This document shows positions 46,434-55,470 of a stretch of DNA of 64,000 nucleotides, piece by piece; position 1 is the first letter of the stretch; each line of letters begins with the position of its first letter. The stretch is from Azospirillum sp. TSH64. Its GTDB lineage: Bacteria > Pseudomonadota > Alphaproteobacteria > Azospirillales > Azospirillaceae. The stretch spans positions 2,445,353 through 2,509,352 of the forward strand of contig NZ_LGQW01000015.1 in NCBI RefSeq assembly GCF_003116035.1. Direction: 5' to 3'. The translations under genes and the position numbers were made by a program. The notes beneath the pieces were generated by a model that saw nothing but the letters and a program-made list of their open reading frames with translations, was not told the origin of the DNA and did not search any database.

Positions 46434-47780
46434 TTACGCGGTCGCCGGACGGGCCAGCGCCGGGGGGATGTCGGTCGGTTCCATCACCGGGACGGCCACC
46501 GTCGGGGTCTTCCAGGTCAGGCTGTCGAAGGCGCCGCAATGGCCGCACAGGCCACCCCAATTGTGGCTGACCGCTCCGCAGGAGCCGCAGGTCCACACCG
46601 GATCCTCCGGCGCGGCGGCCTGGGCCAGCCAGTCCTTCGCCGCCTCCTCGTCATGGCGCTCGCCGCGGTCCAGCTCGGCCATCAGGCGGTAGGTGCGGCG
46701 GGTCGGGCCGATCTCCATGGCGCGGTTCAGGTGCTGGCGCGCCTCGCCCCACAGCTGGGCCTCGATGGCGGCCTGGGCGACGGCGAGGTGGGACTCGGCC
46801 GAATCGGGGGCCTGACGCACCAGCTTCTGGAACAGGCGGACACGGGTCAGCGCGTCATAGCTGGACACGATGGTCCGGTAGATGTCGGCCAGTTCCGGAT
46901 GCGGCGCGTGGCGCCACGCCCGCTCGACCACCTTGGCGGCTGGCTTCAGCCGGTCGGCGGCGACCTGGAGGCGGGCCAGCCGCACGGCGGCGGGGGCGAA
47001 GCCCGGCATCATGTCGTGCGCCGCCTGGGCGTGCGACAGGGCGGCGTCGGCACGGCCGCGGCGCTCCGCCTCGAAGCTGCGCTCCAGCAGCAGGACGGCG
47101 CGGTGGCGGCGGCCCTCCTCGGTCGGGATGGCCCCGCTCTGGATCGCCTGTTGCAGGGTGCCCTCGGCCGCAGCCCAGTCGCCGGCCTGCGCCTCCAGGT
47201 CATAGAGCGTGCTGAGCAGCCAAGGCGTGTTGGGCTGGAGCCCGCGCGCCTTGCGGGCGAGGTTCAGAGCCTCCACCCGGTCGCCCGACTTGATCGCCTG
47301 AGTCAGCAGCCCGCGCATGCCGAGGAAGGCGGTTTCCGGCCGTTCCAGCATCGCTTCGAAATACTGGCGGGCGGCGCGCTCGTCGCCCTGCAGCTGGGCG
47401 GCCTGGGCCGACAGCAGCATGGTCAGCGGCGGCTCGTTCAGCAGGCCGTCGGCCTTGCGCGCCATCTTGCGCGCCGTCGGCGCGTCGCCGGCGGCGATGG
47501 CGACCATGCCCTGGGTCAGGGCGCGGTAGCCGCGCTCGCGGCGGCGGGCCCGGCTGTGGCGGCGCAGCCGCTGCGGCGTGCGGATGACGCCACGCAGCAG
47601 GCGGTAGCCCAGCGCCGCGATGCCCAGCGCCGCCAGCGTGACCAGCAGGGCGACCCAGAAGGGTGCCTCGACGGCGTAGCCCAGCCAATGGACGCTGACG
47701 GTGCCGGGACGGTCGGCAAGCCAGATCGCGGCGGCGATGACCACCGCGACCTTCAGAAGGAACCAGAGGGCGCGGATCAT
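46434..47780 (-). CDS. hemY: HemY-like TPR membrane protein with C-terminal zinc ribbon
   Basis: The 448-residue protein has two N-terminal membrane segments (LWFLLKVAVVIAAAIWLADR, then PFWVALLVTLAALGIAALGY), a HemY_N region (ALTQGMVAIAAGDAPTARKM) and a long TPR array. The C-terminus adds a four-Cys ribbon, CGSCG-x9-CGHCG, from residue 398, which resembles the rubredoxin-like end of LapB. HemY is linked to late protohaem synthesis by genetics only. Its ATG overlaps the Mic60 stop by four bases. Confidence 0.88.
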   Translation of the reverse strand: MIRALWFLLKVAVVIAAAIWLADRPGTVSVHWLGYAVEAPFWVALLVTLAALGIAALGYRLLRGVIRTPQRLRRHSRARRRERGYRALTQGMVAIAAGDAPTARKMARKADGLLNEPPLTMLLSAQAAQLQGDERAARQYFEAMLERPETAFLGMRGLLTQAIKSGDRVEALNLARKARGLQPNTPWLLSTLYDLEAQAGDWAAAEGTLQQAIQSGAIPTEEGRRHRAVLLLERSFEAERRGRADAALSHAQAAHDMMPGFAPAAVRLARLQVAADRLKPAAKVVERAWRHAPHPELADIYRTIVSSYDALTRVRLFQKLVRQAPDSAESHLAVAQAAIEAQLWGEARQHLNRAMEIGPTRRTYRLMAELDRGERHDEEAAKDWLAQAAAPEDPVWTCGSCGAVSHNWGGLCGHCGAFDSLTWKTPTVAVPVMEPTDIPPALARPATA

Positions 47781-49531
47781 TGGGCCGTCCCCTTCCCGCC
47801 GGCGGCGGTGGTCATCAGGGCGATGGCGCGGTCGTTCAGCTGGCGTGCGGCCTGATCGGCGGCCACGCGCGCCTTGGCGTCGGCCAGCCACGGAGCGGCG
47901 GTCTGGGCGGCCGGACCCTGGAGGGTCGACAGCTCCTCCACCGCCTTGGCCAGGTTGCCGGCGGAGAGAGCGGCCTCGGCGCGGGCGACGACGGCGTCGG
48001 CGGTGGTGCCGACAACCCCACCGCCCTCACGGCGCACGGTGACCAGGGTGGACAGCTTGCCGACCGCCGAGTCGATCCAGCTGTTGCCCTCGCCGCGGAT
48101 TTCAGCGCGGACGATCTCGCCGGCCAGCGGCTGGAAGCGGTCGGTCAGCTGGGCGCGGGTCGGGATGCCCTTGGCGGCATAGGGCGCCACGGCGTCGAGC
48201 GGCTGGGTCACGCCGGCATCGGCGATGTTGAGCGCGCGGACCGCCTGGAGATCCTGCTGAAACGGCTGCCCGCCCGACAGGGAGGCGCGCAGCTGACCGG
48301 CGGCCAGCACCAGCGCCTGGGCGGCGGTGGCGGCGTCCTGCCGCTCGCTGACGGCCTGATTGACGCTGGTGACCTGCTGCTTCAGCGAGTCGACCTCACC
48401 ACGCAGCTCCTGCGCGGCCTGGGCGTTGCCGGAAGCGGCGGTGACCTTCTGCTCCAGGGCGGCGAGGCGGTCGGCCAGCGCCTTCTGGGCATCGGCGGCG
48501 CTGGCGGCGGCGCCGGTGTCCGGGGTGGCGGCCGGGCGCTTCTCCAGCGCATCGATCCGCTGGGTCAGCGCGGAGACGTCGACGCTGGCGCTGCCGTTGC
48601 CGGCGGCGGCCGGACGCTGCTCCAGCTTGCCGAGGCGGTCGGCCAGCTGCTGGATCTGCGAGCGCAGCGCCGGGTCGGCCGGCGCGGGCGCGGCGCCGGA
48701 GGCGGCGGGCGGCGGGGCTGCCGGCCAGCCGGGCAGGGCCGGACCCCACCAGGGCTCCGACAGGGCGGCGGCGCCGACCAGCAGGGCCACGACCGAGAGC
48801 GCGGTGGCGAAACCGCCGCCGGAACGCGGCTCCTCGATATAGGACGGGGTGGGGGCGATGGTCGGACGCACCGGCTCGGCATCGGCGCTGCGGCTGTAGC
48901 CCGCGCTGCCGGTGCTGCCGGACGGCGTCCAGCTGGTGGTCGAAGAGGTCGTCTTCGTCCCGCCCGACTTGATGGAATCCGTCTTCGTGTCTTCGGCCTT
49001 CTCCGCGTCGCTCTTCGGCAGGTCGCCCAGGCTGTCGGTGGCGCCGATGGGCGTTGCCGGTGGGATCAGGGCGTCGGCGGATTGCAGCTCAGTCACCGCA
49101 CCGGCGGTCGCGCTGGGGGCCGGGGTGTCGGCGTCGGAGATGGTGCCGGGAATGGTGTCGGCCGGGGAGGCGGCCGGGATCGGCTCGACCACCGGAACCA
49201 CGTCGATCGTGGTAGCGGGCGGGATGATGACGGCGGCCGCGGAGGCATCCGCCGGACGGTCCTCGCTGGGGGTCGCCGCGTCCAGGTCGGCGTCGTCCAG
49301 CTTGATGCGGTGCTTGGCGGCGGCGGCGCGCAGGTCGGCATGGCGGGCGAGCGGGATGGCGCCGCGCTTCTTCCAGCCCTGGACCGTCGTCACCGGGGTG
49401 TCCAGCTTGTGGGCCATCGGGCGGATGCCGCCGAAACGTTCGACGATGCGGTCGACCGCCGCATTGCCGGTGTTGGCGCCGTCGCCGTCACGGTCGGTGC
49501 CGGGGCGTTCGGAGCCTGGACGAGAGGTCAT
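47777..49531 (-). CDS. Mic60/mitofilin-family protein with N-terminal HTH-like domain
   Basis: The product is 584 residues. Residues 26-75 (VDRIVERFGGIRPMAHKLDT, VTTVQGWKKRGAIPLARHAD) resemble the Cro/C1-like carph-isopro helix-turn-helix fold. A Pro/Ala/Thr-rich linker follows (about 85-235), then one membrane segment at 241-257 (FATALSVVALLVGAAAL), a periplasmic coiled coil (about 285-420) and a C-terminal mitofilin-like region. Bacterial Mic60 homologues sit beside haem genes in alphaproteobacteria and help to shape inner-membrane folds. An added HTH-like domain is unusual. Confidence 0.85.
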   Translation of the reverse strand: MTSRPGSERPGTDRDGDGANTGNAAVDRIVERFGGIRPMAHKLDTPVTTVQGWKKRGAIPLARHADLRAAAAKHRIKLDDADLDAATPSEDRPADASAAAVIIPPATTIDVVPVVEPIPAASPADTIPGTISDADTPAPSATAGAVTELQSADALIPPATPIGATDSLGDLPKSDAEKAEDTKTDSIKSGGTKTTSSTTSWTPSGSTGSAGYSRSADAEPVRPTIAPTPSYIEEPRSGGGFATALSVVALLVGAAALSEPWWGPALPGWPAAPPPAASGAAPAPADPALRSQIQQLADRLGKLEQRPAAAGNGSASVDVSALTQRIDALEKRPAATPDTGAAASAADAQKALADRLAALEQKVTAASGNAQAAQELRGEVDSLKQQVTSVNQAVSERQDAATAAQALVLAAGQLRASLSGGQPFQQDLQAVRALNIADAGVTQPLDAVAPYAAKGIPTRAQLTDRFQPLAGEIVRAEIRGEGNSWIDSAVGKLSTLVTVRREGGGVVGTTADAVVARAEAALSAGNLAKAVEELSTLQGPAAQTAAPWLADAKARVAADQAARQLNDRAIALMTTAAGGKGTAQ

Positions 49532-49600
49532 GGGCTGTACCTTCGGTTCGCTGTTGTTCGTTGTAACGTCACAGCCCCCTGACCGGTCCCCCTCGTCCCC

Positions 49601-50398
49601 CGTACGGCTGAGCCGACCATCCGGAAGCACCGGAGGCGTAAGCCGTACGGCCGGACCGCGCCGGGGTTACCCGGCGACCGGCAACAGATCGAGCAGGGAG
49701 TCCTGCTCCGGCCGAGCCGCCACCCGTACGCTTCGCCACGGCATCTCTCCCTGTCCGCCGTACGCACGGGCAGCCTCCGCGACCGCGGGGCTGAGGCAGA
49801 ACGCATCGACCGTACGACAACAGTCGACCAGCCCCGCCTCGGCCAGCAGCCTAACAAAGGATGTTGCGGTACGGGGAGAGAAAAACAACACGCCGTCGAG
49901 TGCGGACGTACGCAAAAATGTCGCGGTATCCTCCGAGAGGGTTAGCGCGGGTACGGCATCGTACATCACGCTGCGCCGCAGCGTGAAACCGGCCGCCCCC
50001 AGCAGGCCGGCAAGGTCGCCCGCTACCTTGCTTCCCGCCACATGCAGGAGCGTCCCGGCGGACGGATCGCGCAGCGAGCGCACCCGCTCGGCCAGCGCGT
50101 ACACGTCGCCCGACGCACTGTCGACGTCGGCGAAGCCGGCCGCCCGCGCCGCCCGCGCCGTGGCGTCCCCGACGGCTTGCACCGGACGGTCACGCCGGCT
50201 CGTACGTTTGGCGTAGGCGCGTACGCCGTTTGCGCTGGTGAACAGCAGCGCCTGTACGTCCGATAGGTCGGGTTCCGGCCCGTCGAGCCAGACCATCGAC
50301 AGCATCGGCTCCACCGCCACCGCATGGCCGAGCGCCTCCAGCCGGCGGACCAGCGGCTCGGCATCCTCCGCCGGACGGGTCACCAGCAGGCGCGTACG
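49601..50398. repeat. Cluster of nine CGTACG hexamers in and after hemD
   Basis: CGTACG occurs at 49601, 49644, 49725, 49759, 49811, 49907, 50201, 50220 and 50393; further GTAC sites lie at 49869, 49951, 49961, 50099 and 50254. Seven hexamers are in hemD, spread over all three codon phases (Arg-Thr, Val-Arg, Ala-Tyr), and two lie in the non-coding stretch after it. I saw no comparable cluster elsewhere in the window. Confidence 0.8.
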
Positions 50399-50434
50399 GG
50401 GGCGGCGGGGCGGTTCGGGCTGCTTTTCCGTCAT
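49667..50434 (-). CDS. hemD: Uroporphyrinogen-III synthase
   Basis: This 255-residue cytosolic enzyme closes and isomerises hydroxymethylbilane to uroporphyrinogen III. The sequence is weakly conserved, as usual for HemD. Recognisable parts are LLVTRPAEDAEPLVRRLEAL, ALLFTSANGVRAYAKR and GVLFFSPRTATSFVRLLAEA. It follows hemC by 26 bp. Codon use is odd: it uses several Val GTA, Arg CGT and Thr ACG codons where the neighbours prefer GTC/GTG, CGC and ACC, which reflects the CGTACG cluster. The 135-bp gap to the Mic60 gene shares that cluster. Confidence 0.88.
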   Translation of the reverse strand: MTEKQPEPPRRPRTRLLVTRPAEDAEPLVRRLEALGHAVAVEPMLSMVWLDGPEPDLSDVQALLFTSANGVRAYAKRTSRRDRPVQAVGDATARAARAAGFADVDSASGDVYALAERVRSLRDPSAGTLLHVAGSKVAGDLAGLLGAAGFTLRRSVMYDAVPALTLSEDTATFLRTSALDGVLFFSPRTATSFVRLLAEAGLVDCCRTVDAFCLSPAVAEAARAYGGQGEMPWRSVRVAARPEQDSLLDLLPVAG

Positions 50435-50460
50435 GCGGAAAACCTGACCGGAGCGGGGGA

Positions 50461-51399
50461 TCAGTGGGGGGCGGCGACGAAGAAATCGGGCGGCAGCTGC
50501 GCCCGGATCTCGGTGCCGGCATCGCTGCCGAGCGACTCGGCCTCGTCCGGCCGTCCGCGGCGCTCGGTCCGGAAGATGATGCTGCCGTCATGCGACAGCA
50601 CCTTGGCGCGCAGATGCAGCCCGTCGCCGTCCAGCATCGCCAACGCCGCGATGGGCGTGCGGCAGGAGCCGTCCAGCGCGGCCAGCAGAGCGCGCTCCGC
50701 CGTGACGCGGACCATGGTCTCATCGCAGTTCAGCGGAGCCAGCAGGGCGCGGGTGGCGTCGTCGTCGCTGCGGATCTCGATGCCGATGGCGCCCTGGGCC
50801 ACCGCCGGCAGCATGGTTTCCGGTTCCAGCACCGCGGTGATGCGGTCGGTCAGGCCGAGGCGGCGCAGGCCGGCCAGCGCCAGCAGGGTGGCGTCGACCT
50901 CGCCGGCGTCCAGCTTGGACAGGCGGGTCTGCACGTTGCCGCGCAGCGGGAAGATCGTCAGGTCGGGACGAAGTTCCAGGACCTGGGCCTGGCGGCGCAG
51001 GCCGGCGGTGCCGACCACCGCGCCCGGCGGCAGATCGGCCAGCCCACAGCCGGTGCGCGAGAAGAAGGCGTCGCGCGGATCCTCGCGCGGCAGCAGGGTG
51101 GCGATCTCCAGCCCGTCGGGAAGCTGGGTCGGCACGTCCTTCATCGAATGGACGGCAAGGTCGGCGCGGCCGTCGAACAGCGCCTCCTCCAGTTCCTTGG
51201 TGAACAGGCCCTTGCCGCCCGCTTCCGCCAGGGTGCGGTCGAGGATGCGGTCGCCGGTGGTCTTGAAGACGACGATCTCGATGGCGCCGGGCGCGGCGAG
51301 ATGCGGATGGGCAGCGATCAGGCGGTCGCGGGTTTCATGGGCCTGCGCCAGCGCCAGCGGGCTGCCGCGCGTCCCGATACGGAGCGGGTGGGTCGTCAT
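50461..51399 (-). CDS. hemC: Porphobilinogen deaminase (hydroxymethylbilane synthase)
   Basis: The protein is 312 residues, starting MTTHPLRIGTRGSPLALAQA. The catalytic Asp lies in HSMKDVP (near 88), and the dipyrromethane cofactor attaches to C246 in DGSCRTPIAAL. The cofactor-site motif reads GTAGLRRQ where GTSSLRRQ is common. It polymerises four porphobilinogens in haem and cobalamin synthesis. It heads the operon hemC-hemD-Mic60-hemY and is divergent from tsaD. A frame extension to 51453 is not supported. Confidence 0.95.
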   Translation of the reverse strand: MTTHPLRIGTRGSPLALAQAHETRDRLIAAHPHLAAPGAIEIVVFKTTGDRILDRTLAEAGGKGLFTKELEEALFDGRADLAVHSMKDVPTQLPDGLEIATLLPREDPRDAFFSRTGCGLADLPPGAVVGTAGLRRQAQVLELRPDLTIFPLRGNVQTRLSKLDAGEVDATLLALAGLRRLGLTDRITAVLEPETMLPAVAQGAIGIEIRSDDDATRALLAPLNCDETMVRVTAERALLAALDGSCRTPIAALAMLDGDGLHLRAKVLSHDGSIIFRTERRGRPDEAESLGSDAGTEIRAQLPPDFFVAAPH

Positions 51400-51555
51400 A
51401 GGGCGTGTTCTAGGGGATCCGCGCAGCTTTGCAAGGATTCGTCGGCTCCTCATACATAAGATTGAGGCGGATCAAATTTCATGCGCGTGGGTGGGTGCCG
51501 GGCCGCCCGCAACTCCATCCTGTACCCGGACCGCCAAGGCGGCTAATTTGGCGCC

Positions 51556-52641
51556 ATGATCGTTCTTGGAATCGAAACGAGCTGCGACGAGACGGCCGCC
51601 GCAATCGTCACCGACGCGCGCGAAATCCGCGCCGACGTCGTGCTGTCGCAGCTGGACGACCACACGCCCTATGGCGGTGTCGTCCCGGAAATCGCCGCCC
51701 GCGCCCATCTGGAACATCTGGACGGGCTGATCCGCCGCGCCATGGACGAGGCCGGGATCGGCTTCGGCGACCTCGATGCGGTGGCGGCCACCGGCGGGCC
51801 GGGGCTGATCGGCGGCGTCATCGTCGGCGTGATGACCGCCAAGGCCATCGCCGCAGCGCGCGGGCTGCCCTTCGTCGCGGTGAACCATCTGGAAGGCCAC
51901 GCGCTGACCGCGCGGCTGACCGACAATGTCGCCTTTCCCTACCTGCTGCTGCTGGTGTCGGGCGGACATTGCCAGCTTCTGGCGGTCGAGGGCGTTGGGC
52001 GCTACCGCCGGCTCGGCACCACCATCGACGATGCGGTCGGCGAGGCGTTCGACAAGACCGCCAAGCTGCTGGGGCTGGGCTATCCCGGCGGGCCGCTGGT
52101 GGAGAAGGCGGCGGCGCGCGCCACCGACCCGGCGCGCTTCGAGCTGCCGCGGCCGATGCTGGGGCGTCCGGGCTGCGACTTCTCCTTCTCCGGGCTGAAG
52201 ACTGCGGTGCGGCGTCATGTGGAGGAGTTGGGCGTCCTGTCGGGCGGCGTGCTGTCGGATGCGGATCGCGACGATCTCGCCGCCGCCTTCCAGGCGACGG
52301 TGGCGGAGGTGCTGGCCGACCGTTGCGCCCGTGCCATCCGCCGCTTCAAGGAGGACCATCCGCAGGGCGGCGCCCTGGTGGTCGCCGGCGGCGTGGCGGC
52401 CAACAAGGCGATCCGCAGCCGGCTGTCGATCCTTGCAGAAAAACAGGGCATGCCGTTCGTCGCCCCACCGCTGCGCCTGTGCACCGACAATGCGGCGATG
52501 ATCGCCTGGGCCGGGATCGAGCGCTTCCGCATGGGCGAGAGCGACCCGCTGAACTTCGCCCCCCGTCCGCGCTGGCCGCTGGACCCGAACGCGGCGCCGG
52601 TGATCGGGCGTGCAGGCGTGGGTGCGGGGGTGAAGGCGTGA
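51556..52641 (+). CDS. tsaD: tRNA N6-threonylcarbamoyladenosine transferase subunit TsaD
   Basis: The 361-residue protein begins [20 protein letters not shown]. The ASKHA-fold metal site His residues lie in NHLEGHALT (near 113-117), with LVSGGHCQL and the C-terminal [11 protein letters not shown]. TsaD transfers the threonylcarbamoyl group to A37 of ANN-decoding tRNAs. The C-terminal 25 residues extend past the conserved end. gpsA follows 43 bp later, a common alphaproteobacterial pairing. Confidence 0.97.
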   Translation: MIVLGIETSCDETAAAIVTDAREIRADVVLSQLDDHTPYGGVVPEIAARAHLEHLDGLIRRAMDEAGIGFGDLDAVAATGGPGLIGGVIVGVMTAKAIAAARGLPFVAVNHLEGHALTARLTDNVAFPYLLLLVSGGHCQLLAVEGVGRYRRLGTTIDDAVGEAFDKTAKLLGLGYPGGPLVEKAAARATDPARFELPRPMLGRPGCDFSFSGLKTAVRRHVEELGVLSGGVLSDADRDDLAAAFQATVAEVLADRCARAIRRFKEDHPQGGALVVAGGVAANKAIRSRLSILAEKQGMPFVAPPLRLCTDNAAMIAWAGIERFRMGESDPLNFAPRPRWPLDPNAAPVIGRAGVGAGVKA

Positions 52642-52684
52642 TGGACGCGCACTTATCCTTTTCTTCCCGCGTAGGTGACCTGCC

Positions 52685-53704
52685 ATGAGTGCCTTGCCCA
52701 TCTCCACCCTCAACCGCATCGGCGTCGTCGGCGGTGGCGCCTGGGGTACGGCATTGGCGCTGGCGGCGTTGCGGGCCGGGCGGGAGACGGTGCTGTGGGC
52801 GCGCGAGCCGGCGGTGGTGGAGGCGATGAGCATCCGCCGCGAGAACCGCGACTATCTTCCCGGCGTGCCGCTGCCCGATGCGCTGCGGGTCACCGGCGAG
52901 CTGGCCAATCTCGGCGGCTGCGACGCGGTGCTGCTGGTGTCGCCGGCCCAGCATGCGCGCAGCGTCACCGCGCGGCTGGCGCCAATTCTGAAGCCGGGGG
53001 CGCCGGTCGTCGTCTGCGCCAAGGGGATCGAGCTGGACAGCCACGCGCTGATGAGCGAGGCGGTGGCGGCGTCGCTGCCGGCCGGCAATCCGGTGGCGAT
53101 CCTGTCCGGTCCGACCTTCGCGGCGGAGGTGGCGCGCGGGCTGCCGACGGCGGTGACGCTGGCCTGTGCCGACCATGACCTCGGCACGGCGCTGGTCGCG
53201 GCGCTGGGCAGCCGTACCTTCCGTCCCTACCGCTCGGACGATGTCGTCGGCTCGCAGATCGGCGGGGCGGTGAAGAATGTGCTGGCCATCGCCTGCGGCG
53301 TGGTCGAGGGGCGGCGGCTCGGCGACAATGCGCGGGCGGCGCTGATCACCCGCGGGCTGGCGGAGATCACCCGGCTGGCGCTGGCGCTCGGCGGCCGGGC
53401 GGAGACGCTGATGGGGCTGTCGGGGCTGGGCGACCTGACGCTGACCTGCTCCAGCCTGCAGTCGCGCAACATGTCGCTGGGGGCGGCCCTGGGCGAAGGC
53501 AAGGCGCTGGCCGAGATCCTGGCGGTGCGCCGGACGGTGGCGGAGGGCGTCTATACCGCCGCCGCGGTGGTCGGGCTGGCGGCGAAGTTGGGCGTCGACA
53601 TGCCGATCTGCGCCGCCGTCGACGCCATCCTGAACCGCGGCGCCGGGCTGGACGAGACCATCGACGGGCTGCTGTCGCGGCCGTTCCGCGGAGAGGGCGT
53701 CTAA
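52685..53704 (+). CDS. gpsA: Glycerol-3-phosphate dehydrogenase, NAD(P)-dependent
   Basis: This 339-residue enzyme has the dinucleotide-binding loop IGVVGGGAWGTALALAALRA and the GpsA motifs VVCAKGIELDS and QIGGAVKNVLAIACGVVEGR, with the catalytic Lys in AVKNV. LMGLSGLGDLTLTCSS follows. It makes sn-glycerol 3-phosphate from dihydroxyacetone phosphate for phospholipids. A short GCACCCG hairpin (53752-53771) follows, without a T run. Confidence 0.96.
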   Translation: MSALPISTLNRIGVVGGGAWGTALALAALRAGRETVLWAREPAVVEAMSIRRENRDYLPGVPLPDALRVTGELANLGGCDAVLLVSPAQHARSVTARLAPILKPGAPVVVCAKGIELDSHALMSEAVAASLPAGNPVAILSGPTFAAEVARGLPTAVTLACADHDLGTALVAALGSRTFRPYRSDDVVGSQIGGAVKNVLAIACGVVEGRRLGDNARAALITRGLAEITRLALALGGRAETLMGLSGLGDLTLTCSSLQSRNMSLGAALGEGKALAEILAVRRTVAEGVYTAAAVVGLAAKLGVDMPICAAVDAILNRGAGLDETIDGLLSRPFRGEGV

Positions 53705-53790
53705 GGGACGGGCTGATCTGCGGTCGTCATGGTCGCGTACTGTACCGCGAAGCACCCGGCCGGTCGGGTGCCGCCAGGGGAGAACGGGGA

Positions 53791-54258
53791 ATGACGGCAC
53801 GGCGACGGTTCACAAGTTGGTTCACAAGGACGATTGCCCCGGTGGCGCTGCTGGCGCTGGCCGCCTTGGGATCGGGCGCGGGAACCGCTGCGGCCGGGGA
53901 ACTCCGCGCAACCGTCCGCAACGTCAAGCCCAACCAGGGCAAGGTGATGGTCGCGCTGTTCGACAGCGCCGAGGCGCAGAAGGCGAAGGCGCCGCGCGCC
54001 GGCTATTTCGTCGCGGCGCTGGGGACCGAGGTGCAGGTGGTGTTTCCGGACCTGCCGGCCGGGCGCTATGGGCTGATCGCCTTCCAGGATCTCGACAACA
54101 ATGGGGAGATGGCCACCGGCCTGTTCGGCATCCCGGCCGAACCGCACGGCTTCAGCCGTTCCGCCCGCGGCAGCTTCGGCCCGCCGGGCTTCGACGATTA
54201 TGCCGTGGCGGTCGGGGCCTCCGGCGTCGCGACGACGGAGATCCGGCTGGTCGAGTGA
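53791..54258 (+). CDS. Secreted DUF2141 protein
   Basis: The 155-residue product has a Sec signal peptide (TIAPVALLALAALGSGAGTAAA, cleavage before GELR) and a DUF2141 domain: GKVMVALFDSAEAQ, FPDLPAGRYGLIAFQDLDNN and GFSRSARGSFGPPGFDDYAV. DUF2141 is a beta-sandwich domain found in periplasmic or outer-membrane-associated proteins of unknown role. It converges on the methyltransferase gene at 54278. Confidence 0.9.
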   Translation: MTARRRFTSWFTRTIAPVALLALAALGSGAGTAAAGELRATVRNVKPNQGKVMVALFDSAEAQKAKAPRAGYFVAALGTEVQVVFPDLPAGRYGLIAFQDLDNNGEMATGLFGIPAEPHGFSRSARGSFGPPGFDDYAVAVGASGVATTEIRLVE

Positions 54259-54277
54259 TGGGCCGGCAGCGGAGTCC

Positions 54278-55072
54278 TCACACCTGCGCCAGCAGGAACA
54301 GCCACTTGGTCGGGATCAAGGCGCCGCCGCTGGAATGTTCGGGATAGGCGGTCTCCAGCCGGCGGCGGTAGGCGGCAAGGAAGCCGTCGAGGTCGGGGCC
54401 GGCCAGACGGTCCATCACCGGAACCAGCGCCGACTGGTGCAGCCATTGCAGAAGCGGCACGTCGCCGTCGAGCGCGTGGAAATACTCGGTCTCCCAAAGG
54501 TCGATCACGGCGCCTTGGGGAGACAGCCAGTCATAATAGTCCTGGGCGTCGTGGCCGGGGCTTTCCGTCTGCTCCGCCGCGGCCCAGGCATCGTGCAGCC
54601 GGTCCGACCATGGGCCGTCGGCAGCGGTTTCCAGCAGCAGGCGGTGGGCGGTCTGGGACTGCGGGCGGGGCAGGGCGACGGCCAGGACGCCGCCGGGGCC
54701 GAGCGATTGCAGCAGGTCGGGGAACAGCCGTTCGTGCCCGCCCAGATGGTGGAGCCCGCCGACGGAGATGATGAGGTCCACCGGCCAGCGCGGGCGCCAT
54801 TCGCCGAGATCGGCCTGCTGGTAGCGCACGCGCGACGGCGTGTCGGCGGCCCAGCGCAGCATCGCCGGGGAATGGTCGACCGCCAGCACGTTGGCCTGGG
54901 GCCAGCGCGCCGCCAGCAGCCGGGACAGCTGTCCGGCTCCGCAGCAGAGATCGACGACGGTGTGCGGCATCGGGGAGAAGGGAAGCGCCGCCGTCAAATC
55001 CATGACGGGACGGCGGCGCAGGACATCGATGGTCGCGAAGGCGTCGGGGTCCGCCCTTGTTGCCCATGTCAT
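54278..55072 (-). CDS. Methyltransferase, trans-aconitate 2-methyltransferase-like
   Basis: The protein is 264 residues from 55072; other possible starts are 55084 and 55009, and none has a strong ribosome site. The SAM loop is TVVDLCCGAGQLSRLLAARW, with LAVDHSPAMLRWA. The C-terminal half (WETEYFHALDGDVPLLQWLH and FLAAYRRRLETAYPEHSSG) matches the layout of Tam, which methylates trans-aconitate to remove this aconitase inhibitor. The N-terminus differs from typical Tam, so the substrate is tentative. Confidence 0.8.
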   Translation of the reverse strand: MTWATRADPDAFATIDVLRRRPVMDLTAALPFSPMPHTVVDLCCGAGQLSRLLAARWPQANVLAVDHSPAMLRWAADTPSRVRYQQADLGEWRPRWPVDLIISVGGLHHLGGHERLFPDLLQSLGPGGVLAVALPRPQSQTAHRLLLETAADGPWSDRLHDAWAAAEQTESPGHDAQDYYDWLSPQGAVIDLWETEYFHALDGDVPLLQWLHQSALVPVMDRLAGPDLDGFLAAYRRRLETAYPEHSSGGALIPTKWLFLLAQV

Positions 55073-55162
55073 AGAGCATGTCATGTGGCACCCGCTTCGT
55101 TGGGCGCCTGCCCCCCGGGTGGTTCACCCGGCCTTCGCGTTACCGGTCGCTTGGCGCGACGG

Positions 55163-55351
55163 TCAGTAGGTGGAGCCCAGACGGTCGAAATAACGGCCGA
55201 TCGACGCGAAGATGAAGAGCACGCAGCCGAGGAAAACGATCAGGCCGCCGGCCGCGAAGGCTTCGTCCGCCGCGCGCGAGGAGGCGAGCAGCCCGACGAA
55301 GGCCATGATGCCGGCGAGGATGGGGTTGATCCAGAAGGAGAAGGCTTGCAC
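55163..55351 (-). CDS. Small two-helix membrane protein with GTG start (62 residues)
   Basis: From a GTG at 55351 (AGGA nine bases upstream) the product reads MQAFSFWINPILAGIMAFVG, LLASSRAADEAFAAGGLIVF and LGCVLFIFASIGRYFDRLGS. That is two membrane segments joined by a short loop. The frame continues upstream as Arg-rich sequence with no family look, so the GTG start is preferred. I recognise no function. Confidence 0.7.
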   Translation of the reverse strand: MQAFSFWINPILAGIMAFVGLLASSRAADEAFAAGGLIVFLGCVLFIFASIGRYFDRLGSTY

Positions 55352-55470
55352 GTCGCGGAGTCCTTTCAGAACAAGGCGTTGGCGGTGGGGAAGCGCCCGC
55401 CTCCCGCCCCGCCGGGCTGCTCGCGAACGCTTCGGCTTTGAAGGAATTCTGCGGGACGAACCCGGCAGAA

